Shown here in pieces: positions 11,281 through 60,000 of a DNA stretch of 64,000 nucleotides. The notes under the pieces were generated by a model that was not told where the DNA came from, searched no databases, and saw nothing but the letters and a program-made list of their open reading frames with translations. Each line of letters begins with the position of its first letter. Positions within the stretch are counted from its first letter, which is position 1. Source of the stretch: Notospermus geniculatus. Taxonomy: Eukaryota; Nemertea; Pilidiophora; Heteronemertea; Lineidae. The stretch spans positions 247,651 through 311,650 of the forward strand of contig NMRB01000513.1 in assembly GCA_002633025.1 (NCBI GenBank), read 5' to 3'. The position numbers and the translations under genes were made by a program.

Positions 11281-13061
11281 AAATGCATCAGAAATCACTT
11301 AGCAACTGACGAACACATTTCATGTGGGATTTCCTAGTTTCACCACCGAGAAATTGGCCGTTGTTCATGTTGAAATTCATCAATACATGTACATGAATTA
11401 CCATTTTCTGATATAGTACCATTTTGCATTATGACTCTGTTACTCGGGGGAATAGACCACAAACATAGACACAACTTAGTGACACAAATCTAAGTGACGG
11501 AGAATGACAACAAATACACCTGAAAAGACAAAGCAAGCATCTTTTATTGCAAATAGTAGCATTTGAATGAGCAGAGCCTTGGGCTCCAGTCTGATGTGAA
11601 CAAAGAAACAAAGCAGCGACCAGTTATATGACCTTGATTCACCTTCTTGGAACATCTCAATATTTCAGATGAATGAAGTTCTACAATGAGCAAAATCTGT
11701 TGGTAAAATAATATATGGACTTTCTCGATACACCACAGTGAGCAGTTGTTGAATATTTATCCCTGTTGTTTAGCAGTAAACCTAAGCTAGGAATTCAGTG
11801 CAGTAAGTGCAGAATGACTGTTATCATTATGTGTGATATAAAATTCTTGTCGAGTTATACGGGTAGTTTAAATTCTACACTTTGCAGTTTGGCCAATCTC
11901 TGCCCAGCCCAAAAGATCTGCAGAGTCATACCTAATGGAAAAGTAATGCAACTGCCTTGTAAATAATGTGCGTACGATAAATAATCTTTCCATTTAAATG
12001 ACCCTCAAAATTCATTATGTCCTGTTAATACTTATTTAATCTGATATAGTGTACAAAATGGTAATACTCCATTGTCATGTTGATACCTAAATTGGATCAT
12101 CATTTGTGACCCGTGACAGCAAAATGAGTCGGAATGCGCCGGAAAGAAGACCCAAGATGACACCAGAGAACAATTGCAGAAATGGACAAAGTCAAATTTC
12201 ACAATGGGCAGACAATGCTCAAATCAACAAACCGTTGGTTCACCTTGGGTCTTCTTCTGTGCGCATTCCAACTCATTTTGCTGTCACGGGTCACATTTCG
12301 AAAGCGATAGCAGGTTTCACACTGGAAAATCATGCACCATCAGCAACTTTCTCTTGATGGTTGGAAGTTTTTCTTGTAGTAGAAGACCCCAAATAATGTT
12401 TAGAGAACGAAATGAACACAAAAACACAATACCCGCATGAACAAATCACATCACATCACAATTGCAGCAATATTCCGAGAGGACATCACATTTCACACTG
12501 TGTGACACAATTCACACTGGCACCAAGGACCCTCTCATACAGTATACTCACACAGTAATGATTTCACTCCAGATTAGAGTGAACTAGACCAACCTGGATT
12601 CAAGCAAACGGTATTAATGTTGACCCAGCGCCTATTCATTCTCATGATGTCATACATACCTACAGTTTCTCACAGTATTAACATTAATGGTACCATGTGG
12701 CACCTGTAAATTATACAATACATACTACTATATGCACGAAACAAAGATTGTCTGGCCCTGCCCATCCATGTCCACTTCAGCGTGGAGAGGACGATGGTGC
12801 ACGCTAGTCGTCAGCAAGCAAGGTGACACTGAACGATTACACGTCAGCAGGTTGCATATCACATAGAGCACAAGGAATGGAAGTCAGTAGCACAGATATT
12901 TGAAGATTTGTCTCCGCTCACAGGCTTCATTGCATTATGACCCACATGGCTTGTGTAGAAGCGAAGGCGCAGTGCATGGCAACCACTCAAAAGCCTCAAG
13001 ACATTCTCCAAAGAGTTATCTTCATTTCTAGTAATTTACATCCTTGTTTTCTTCATCCCTG
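11281..13061. other. Region downstream of KIF21: probable 3' UTR and intergenic DNA
   Basis: No coding exon seen. The minus-strand sequence directly after 13062 is the KIF21 3' UTR of unknown length. It contains the MITE at 12105-12295 and an AATAAA (minus strand) at 11538-11543. Confidence 0.5.
12105..12295. mobile_element. 191-bp TIR element (TGTGACCC family)
   Basis: Inverted ends of about 35 bp: TGTGACCCGTGACAGCAAAA and its complement, with one mismatch. Internal CAAGATGACACCAGAG is shared with the element at 35183-35381, so both belong to one family. Confidence 0.8.
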
Positions 13062-50475
<37,414 letters not shown>

Positions 50476-51051
50476 TTTATCCCGAACTCGTTACGAACTA
50501 CACTCCAGCTCCAGCTCCGAGCTCGGCATGCAGGCCGGCAGTACATTTACATGATTTACACAGTGCATTGTGCACACATCAAATTCTTTCTAAATTCTCA
50601 TAACGTGCAAAAGGAAAAAACGCAGTATGATCTTCACATCGTAATCTAACACAAAAACACAGTAAAGAGAACGAATATGCAGCTATTTCAACAGAAAATC
50701 GTGCCTTTGCAGCTGCGGACAGCCAAAACAGTCCGTCATTATTATTATAATGATTGCCAATTGAGCTTTCTTGTTGGACGAAACGCAGAACATGGGCTCG
50801 CGTCGGGTTCGGGAGTTTCCGTGCATTGTTTCGTAATCAACGTCATAACCTGCACCGCCTGTCACGATTTCGACCCCACCCCCAATGCTAGCCAATCAGA
50901 AGACAGCTTGGCATTAGTGACCCCAAGTGACCTACTTATTAACCATTGACATGATTGACGTCACTAATTTATAAATTTTAGTCAGCGAGCCAGCAAACTA
51001 ACCAGATAAAGACGCAAATTTCAGACGACTCGGACGTGAAATTGATAAAAG
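50476..51051. promoter_or_regulatory. Putative bidirectional promoter between KIF21 and TMEM86A
   Basis: These 576 bp separate the two divergent start codons. Visible elements are a perfect palindromic CRE (TGACGTCA, 50956-50963), a CCAAT box (50892-50896) and an AT-rich TATAAATTT-like stretch just after the CRE. No long ORF or mobile element interrupts the interval. Transcription start sites are not determinable by eye. Confidence 0.6.
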
Positions 51052-51072
51052 ATGACGAGGCCTTTGACTGTT
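51052..51072 (+). CDS. TMEM86A: TMEM86A exon 1 (seven codons)
   Basis: Codons M-T-R-P-L-T-V, followed directly by GTAAGTAT. The phase (0) and residues fit exon 2 (61960, V-K-S-V-G-P-K). No other ATG in the intron region gives a comparable join. The exon is far too short for gene finders that rely on ORF length. An mRNA read across the junction would settle it. Confidence 0.8.
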
Positions 51073-54000
51073 GTAAGTATAGCCATCATCTCGTTGTATT
51101 GTATTTGTCTAGGTCCATTTGGTTGTAACATGACTGATGGTTTTTCCTCACCAAGCCACGAAGCACGAGGGGAATCTACGCAACATGCGCAACGTAAACA
51201 AAACATGGCCACGAGTCTCCCTGGCATGAAAGGGGGGTTTACACGGTTCAACATCTGTTGAAAGGTGTTGAACCGTCTATTAAAACCCCCTTTCAAGACG
51301 GTCTTTCAACAGGTTTCAGCGTGTTGCCAGGAATATGAAGCTATTTTTGGCAACATGTTGAAAGCTGTTAATAGTGTTGAAAGCCGAAAAGGGGGGTTCA
51401 CACGGTTCAACATTTGTTGAAAGGTGTTGAACGTTGTTGAAACATGTTGAACCGTCTAAACCCCCTTTCAACACGGTCTTTCAACAGCTTTCAACATGTT
51501 GCCTGTTGCCAGAGCAGAATAGGAACGTGAAGCTATTTTGGCAACCTTTGTTGAAAGGTGTTGAAAGTGGGTTTAGACGGTTCAACAGGTTTCAACAACA
51601 TTCAACACTTTTCAGCTTTCAACATGTTGAATCATGTAAACCCCCCTTTAGAGCGAATACAACAAAGCAGTGCATGTATGCATGCAGTGTTACATCATCA
51701 TCATCATGATAATATCATCAAATAGGCGTCTTGAGCCTTATTGGCTGTTTACCATAGATAGTTTTATTGTGTACAAAAACATTTTGCGCATGCGGTGACG
51801 GGCTTTTTACAAGTGCTTTATGAACTAAATTAAATAAAAAAACATGGTGCGCTCCTTCATAGGGCCTAATCCTTATTATAGATCATCTTGGGCCTACCTA
51901 GCAAGAACAGAAACTTTGTTTCAATGGCTAAAGCTTTTAAAATCGTTCCGACGGCCTTTACATGTAGGCCTATATCTGACTTTGAATCACGAACAAGGCA
52001 GTTGAGTTGAGTTGAGTTGATTGTTGGTTGCCAGGTCATGTTGGTGCATGTGGTAGGTCCTATCCTGCCCCCCCCCCAAAAAAAAGAAAAATGCTGGCTT
52101 CCAATTTTCCATTCAATGGAAGCCGGGATTTTTCATTTTGGGGTGTATTGGATACCCAGATGATGAGGGATATATCCAATAAGGAAGGCCAAAAGGGATC
52201 AAAGTCCATCCATATGCTACTCATGTTTCTCAGGGGGGTCTTCTGCTTGAATTGCCCTGGGTGGGCCTAGCCTGGCATAGGCTTAGAAGCCTAGGTAGGA
52301 CATGTAGGAGGTAGCCTACCTGGCACAAGGAACCTAACCTTATTTGAGACCCTACATACATTACATGCACTCCAGTTTTATTGAGGATCCAGACCAAAAA
52401 GTAGGCTTAATAATGAGTAAATTCATTTTAGAATAGGCCTAGAAGGTTAAGATTTTTGTGGTGGTAGGCCTATACTGTATGTTGAAACAGGGAGCTTAAT
52501 TCTCTCTTACTAAAAGCTCCTTGGTTGAAATCACATGACTTGGTGTTGCGGTGTCTGTCATAAACTTAACGAGTCGGAATTCTAATGATCTTGTCGTTCT
52601 TTTATTCTTTCTCGTCTCTTCATTACCACCACGTGAAAACTGTAAACATACAAAGGAAGCCATAAATAGATGGCCTAAAAATACCATGACAAAGAAATCA
52701 TACATAGTATTGCCAGATAGGTTTACCAAGACACACAGCAGCACTGATGACAGAGACTATAGACCTAAATCTTTTTATATGGAGGATGAACATAAACAGA
52801 TGACCAAAGTCAACACACCAGGATTTCCCTACCTTCAGATACACTACATATAGCCATGCACATCATTTATTTATCATTAGAGGCCCCTAGAACCATCATT
52901 AAAATGCATCCACGTGCTTGGTTCATCAATACAAAGGCTCACTATACATAACCATGTACAAATGTACATCACTGCGTTAGGTGCACGCCGTCTCTTTGTT
53001 CTTTGTCTGTACGGTGGCGTCACCTGGTGCATTAAACGATAATCAAACAACATGGCAAGAATGGAACTCGCCTCATCAAACCTTCAATTTACAAATGGTT
53101 TTAGCACCATCAATATTCTTGCATCAGTGCAGTGTGATCTATACATGTTGATCTTTCAAATTACCTCTATCCCGGCATCGGCGTGAACAGAAATACGGTG
53201 AAATTTACAATAAGATTCGGCAGAATGCCTCCAGTTAAACCTCGTGGTTCCAAGTTCTGAGTTGGGCGGAAGTAGTAGGGCGCCCTCTGTTGTTTTGTAT
53301 CACATGACCTGTTTCCGCGGGAAACAAAAGACTAATCGGAAACGGAAACACTATAACCTGACGCTAACAGCCGTCACATGGCTCCCCTAAATTGCTTACA
53401 ATTTACAAACACTAAAGTAACTCAAACACAAAGGGTTAATACAAATGACTAAATGCACTAGTATGGATACTAAAATAACCCAAATACAAAGGGTTAATAC
53501 AAAGTGACTAAATTAAATGCATCAATACTCTATTATGCAACTAACCATTTACTTCAGGTTCATCTGAGCAAACTTATCAACTGATTGTCACATACACATG
53601 GTCCCTTTAATTCTACCATCGTCATGAAGTGCTCCTTTAAGACATTCAGCAGTTATCAACCTTCAGCAGTACACTTACATCACTCTAGATAAACTATCAA
53701 ACTGTTAAACATTCATTCAACCTATAGAATACAAGAAATTCAACAAACTTAGTCTAGACCATGACAAATGCCATCCCATTTGAGAGCAGCAAGGATTTTG
53801 ACCTTATAAAATGTCTCTGAAATGCACTAATACTAAAATGCTCTAAACAGGTGACCATAGAAGAGGACGAATTTGTCCAACATACACTGAAACATATAAA
53901 ACTGGTTGCCAAGTTGGTTAAAAGATACTTACCATTAAATCTACTCCTAGTGATTGCTATATTACTAAATGAACGTTTAGTTACTATTGCTAAACAAATG

Positions 54001-57000
54001 AATACAATGTCAACTGACACCAAGAAATCATAAGGTCATTACTGCATAACCATTAGACTTCAGGAGACATCGGAACCACACAATCATAGAAAACAAATGA
54101 CTGTCAGATTCCAATCTGTCTCACACATCTCCCAGGCACAACCAAGACCCATGCTAAGGACATAATCGGGGACTAATTATCATGCTTATCTGGTGTAGGC
54201 TCCTCGGCCGGGACTTCCCGGTCAACCAGTAAAATTAATTTGTGGATGGGTCTCTCGAATTCGGTCTTCCCGACCTTGACCTTGACCTTGCGTGTCAGCC
54301 CATCTTCACCTGGGTACGTTTCAATAACTCGCCCTAGTGGCCATTGACATCGTGACAGGTTTTCATCCATCACGAGGACGACGTCATCCTTTGTCAGATT
54401 GCGTGTGGGCTTGTGCCACTTCTTCCTCTCTTGAAGGTTGGTTAGGAACTCTGCCTTCCATTTTGTCCAGAATTGATTCGCTAAATATTGAACTCTCCGC
54501 CATCTCCTGCGTATGTACAAATCCTCCCTGACGAATATCCCTGGTGGCGGCATCACGACCTTTGATTTTAAAGTCAGAATTTGAGTTGGACTGAGTGGCT
54601 GCAAGGACTCTGGGGATTCTGTATCTAGGAATGTTAGCGGCCTACTATTGACTATCGCCTCCACTTCGGCCAAGAGAGTCTGCAGAAGCTCGTCATCCAG
54701 TTGCTGACTGTGTTGGGCCAACAGAGAAGAGAGGGTGCTCCTAACACAGCGAATCATACGTTCCCACACCCCACCCATGTGACTGGAGTGTGGAACATTT
54801 GGTTGAAATGTGACATAGTCGCAGTTGTCTTTCAACAGCTCTTTGGTTACTCTGTCCTGGTCCATTTCGTCTAGTGCCTTGTCCAATTCGTTCTTTCCGC
54901 CAATGAAATTTGTGCCTCTGTCGCACCTCAGGAGGCGAACTGGCCCTCTTCTACAAACAAACCGCCTGTAGGCGTTTAAGAAGGAATCGGTGTCCATTGT
55001 GTACGATACTTCAAGATGGATGGACCTTGACGCCAAGCAAGTAAACAGTGCACCCCATCGCTTAAGCTCCTTGCGCCCTGATTTGACCAGATATGGACCA
55101 AAGAAATCCACCCCGGTGTAAGTGAATGGGGGTTCTGTGGCCATCCTGTCCTTTGGTAAATCTCCCATCTTTTGCTGGCATGGGGTTCCTCTCAGTTTTC
55201 GGCACACCACACAGTTCATGATGTGTGTCGTCACTACTGCTCTGGCTCGAAGTATCCAATACCCTGCCTCCTTGATCCCATTGAGTGTTGCCATGCGACC
55301 TGAGTGTCCTGTGATCATATGATGATGTTTCACTAGGAGATTGCTGATGTGGCAATTTCTTGGCAGAACTATGGGATGCTTGACATTGGGGGGAAGATTT
55401 GACCGCTTGATTCGCCCTCCTACCCTAAGACAGCCATCGGCGTCGAGGAATGGGTCCAAATTGTAGATGGGACTGTTGCTGCTAACTTGGCTGAGTTTGT
55501 TTTCCTCTTTAGAGACACCCTTTAATTCATTTGGAAATCCGTGAGCTTGCACTATCCTGATGATCTTGACTTCTGCATGCTGCAGTTCCTCAACTGTCAC
55601 TTGGGTGCCCTTGAGATTATCTGTCACAGTTTGGTTTGCCTTGTCCTTTGATTTCCTGGCAGCTATTTTCAATTTCTCTATGTACTTGATACAGATAGCT
55701 ACCGCTTTCTTCAGCCTGAACCATGATGAGAAGCGACTAAATCTGTGCGTCATGTCTTCTACGTCAACCTCAGTGGTCCTGACATAAAATGCTGTAGCAA
55801 CTTTCTTGAGCTCTGGGTCATCTGACGGCACGTCGATGCTGTCCATGGGCAGGGGAACATCATTCGTCTGTAGAAAGGGAGGTCCTGACCACCAGAGTTG
55901 GCTACTGATGAGATTCCTTGCTGTGGCACCTCGAGATGCGATGTCGGCAGGGTTAAGTGCAGTCTCAACGTGTCTCCATTGTTCCAGAGAAGTGAGGTCA
56001 CGGATTCCCTGGACTCTGTTCGCGACAAATACTTGGAATCGTTTGCTTTCATTTGATATGTATCCAAGGACTACCTTACTATCTGTATAGTAGAACTGCT
56101 TTAGGTCATCTACCTTGAGTGTTTGATCCAACATTTTCCCAACCTTTGCTGACGTCAGAGCAGCTGCCAACTCAAGTCTGGGCACTGTGACTGACTTGGT
56201 GGGTGCGACGCGGGATTTAGACATCACCAGTGAGGACTGAATGTTCCCACTGCTGTCAATGGTTCTCAGGTAGCTGCATTCACCATATCCGCTCAGGCTG
56301 GCATCGCTGAAATTGTGAAGCTCCACAGTTTTCATCTCACTCAGAGGGGTTGCTGTATACGTCCTTGGTATGCGGAGTGTTGAAAGAACCTCCAGATCCG
56401 ACCTCCACCTTTCCCATCTAATGCGTATGTCATCAGGGACCGGGTCATCCCAGTTTGATCCAGACTTGCAAAGCTCCTGCAAGATTGTCTTTCCTATAAG
56501 CAGAAATGGCGAGACCAGGCCCAAAGGGTCATAAATGGATGAAACCGTGGACAAAATGCCTCTTCTGGTTAATGGTTTGTCCTGTAGGGATACTCTGAAC
56601 TGGAATGTATCGCTCTCGATACACCACTGCATACCTAGTGTGCGCTCCAATGGTCGAACATCATGCTGTAGATCCATATCCTGGACGTTCTTGCCTCTTT
56701 CGGAAGACTGGACAGAATCTAGTACTTCTTTGCTATTGGAAACAAACTTGTGTAGGCGGAATCCACTCTCGGCACACATGGCTGTGGCAGACTTGATCAA
56801 CTGCACTGCCTCTAGTGTCGAATCTACTGATCTGATACCATCATCTACGTAGAAGTCATCTCTAATGAAGTCTGCTGCCTCCTTGCCATACTTACCCTCA
56901 TGCAAGTTTGCTGCAGTCTTTAAGGCGAAATTTGCACAGCCAGGAGAACTTGTTGCACCGAAGAGGTGAACTGTCATGCGGAATTCACTTGGGGGCTGGT

Positions 57001-60000
57001 CCAGTCCCTTGTCCCACCACAGGAATCTCAGGAAGTTGCTATCTTCTCGGTTAACTGACACCTGGTGGAACATAGCCTCAATGTCGCATGCTACACCTAT
57101 CTGCCCTTTGCGGAATCTCAGGAGGATGCCCGTCAGGTTGTTTATCAAATCGGGTCCTGGAAGTAGATGTCTGTTTAGCACTTCGCCCTGAAACTCCGCG
57201 CTGCAATCAAACACCACTCGGATTTTCTTCTCCTTGTGGGGGTGGTACACACCATGGTGTGGCACATACCATACTGTTCCATCATCAATGGGGAGCTCCT
57301 CTTCTGGTACCCTCTCAGCGTAACCATTGGCTATGAGCTTGCTCATGAAATCTGTGTAGTGCCTTCTAAATTCTGGGTCCTTCGAGATTCTACCCTTCAA
57401 ACCATTCAGGCGTTTGACTGCTACGGATCTGTTGTTGGGGAGTCGAATTTTCTCATCCTTGAAGGGCAGAGGCATCTCTAGATGTCCGGATTCTGTGGTA
57501 TGTATTCCCTCAGTCACTGTCTTGAGAAAGCGTCTGTCTTCTATGGAGAGCTCCTGATCACCTGTTTTCTCATTGAAGTCTGTCTCAAACATGCGGGTGA
57601 CCTGCAATGGACTTATTTCCTTGGCGCGAGTTGAGTGAACAAAATGCTGATTATGACATTCATTCTGTGTTTGCGCTGTGGTAATTTGATTACAAGTTGA
57701 TTCATGTCCGTCGTAACTACCATCCTTGCACATCATACCAATCACACCCCAACCTAGAGAGGTATGAATAGCGTAGGGCTCATCTTCGTCATTACTACAT
57801 ACTACCTCCCTTGGCTTCAGGGCACGTGAGCAATTTGTGCCAATGAGCAGACCAACTTCAACACCGCTAAGATAAGGTGTCAACTGAGTGGCCACCCCTT
57901 CAAGATGGGGCCACTTCTGTACGGTACTAGGTATGGGTATTTGACTATGTTTAGCTGGGATACTTTCTCTTGTGTAAGTGCCTGGGAGCTGTATGGTGTC
58001 ATTTTCTCTCAAACCTCTAATCACCAAACCGTTTACCTTCTGACATGCAATCACTTTCTCACCCAGGACAGTAGACAGCTTCAACTCAACTTGGCTACCA
58101 GTGACACCGATTTGCTGCAAAATGGAATCAGATACAAAGCATGAGTCTGACTGGTCATCAAGCAAAGCGTACACAACCGTGCTGCAGCATGGATCATCAA
58201 CATGGTGCAAAACGACCGGCACGATCAATGAATGTGATACGCATTCGTTGACATCAACACAATGAGAAGTAGCGCTAGCAAGAGTGGCATTAACGTTAAC
58301 ATCAGTACTTCCACCTTGACTACCATTAGTTGCATCAGTTTGTCGTGCGTAGTCATGCAACAAGGTTGGATGCGACAATTTACAGACTTGGCATTGTTTT
58401 TTCTTTCTACAGTCCCCTTTACGATGGCCCTTACGAAAACAGCCAAAGCAAAGGCCGCCTTTCTTTACAAATTCCGTCCTCTGGGGTAGAGTCATCTCCT
58501 TGAAGCTGGGGCAACAATCTAGGTAGTGATGTTGCCCACACTTCGGGCATGTTGGCGCCGTGTTTCGATTGGTCGAAGGAAAAGTCTGTCCATCCCGTTT
58601 GGACGGAGTACCAGTACCATTGGCAGAGTCCTCCTGGGGCGAGGTCCCCGATGTGAAGGCAGATGCAGAGCTCTTCTTAACTGTTTGGGGCTTGGCAGGT
58701 GTAGTCTTGTCACTTCTGCCCGTGCTCTCGGAGGATCTGTCGACAATTGGGTTGCAGGCAATCCTCGCTTGCCTCCGAATGAAGTCCACGAATTTACTGA
58801 AGGGGGGATAACTCTCGTTACCTTGACCGTCACTAAGGTTGTCCCCATACATGTGGTTGTCAGCAATGGTCAACCAGCGATCCTGTATAAACTTTGGTAA
58901 TTTTGTAACGATTTTCTGCTGTTCTGAAGGATCGTCTAGAATGTTCAGTTGAGCTAGGGTCCCCATGGCCGTTTTACATTGTGCAAGAAAGTCTGCAAGG
59001 TCTTGCAGTCCCTTGCCGTCACCATATCTAACTATCGGCCATTTCTCGATCTTGTCTCTGAAGCTCTTTGCGAGCTTTAGTTTATTGCCATACCTATCAT
59101 TCAAAATGGCCAAGGCTTGGTCGAAAGCCGCCTGAGTGTTCAGAGCGAGGAGGCCTTCTACACATTTCTTTGCCTCCCCGCTCGTATATTTTCCAAGATA
59201 GTAACAGCGATCTGTTGCGTCGGAGTATCGGTCCATGACGAGAACCTTGAAGGCATTTCTCCAAACAGGGAATTCGAATGTGTCTCCCCTGAAAACATTT
59301 GGTTCCTTACGGGGTAACCCTTCATTTTTCCTGTCGAGAGCGTCCACTAGCTTAGCAATTACGGTCGTAAGGTCAGGACTAGGGTTCCCAGGAGGTGGAC
59401 TTGGTTCAGGTGAGGGTTCGCTAATTTGAACTTGACCATCATCAGGACCAGGTGAGGGTTCGCTAATTTGAACTTGACCATCATCAGGACCAGTCGTATC
59501 TTGATGAGCGTGTGTTTGCCGAGTTTTATAAAGTTGGAGTTCTCTTTTAAGCCTTTCGTTTTCCTGTTCTACTGCGGCCCATTTAAGTTGCTCCTCCCGG
59601 TGTCGCCTGTCTTCTGCAGCCTCCAACAGAAGCCGAAACCCCTGTGGAGTTGATGGCACGGGGCTGCTTTCATCGTCACTCATATTCTCCGTATCCGACA
59701 TACCGTCATTTCAGGTAGAGTTTTCACTGTTGCGGTGTCTGTCATAAACTTAACGAGTCGGAATTCTAATGATCTTGTCGTTCTTTTATTCTTTCTCGTC
59801 TCTTCATTACCACCACGTGAAAACTGTAAACATACAAAGGAAGCCATAAATAGATGGCCTAAAAATACCATGACAAAGAAATCATACATAGTATTGCCAG
59901 ATAGGTTTACCAAGACACACAGCAGCACTGATGACAGAGACTATAGACCTAAATCTTTTTATATGGAGGATGAACATAAACAGATGACCAAAGTCAACAC

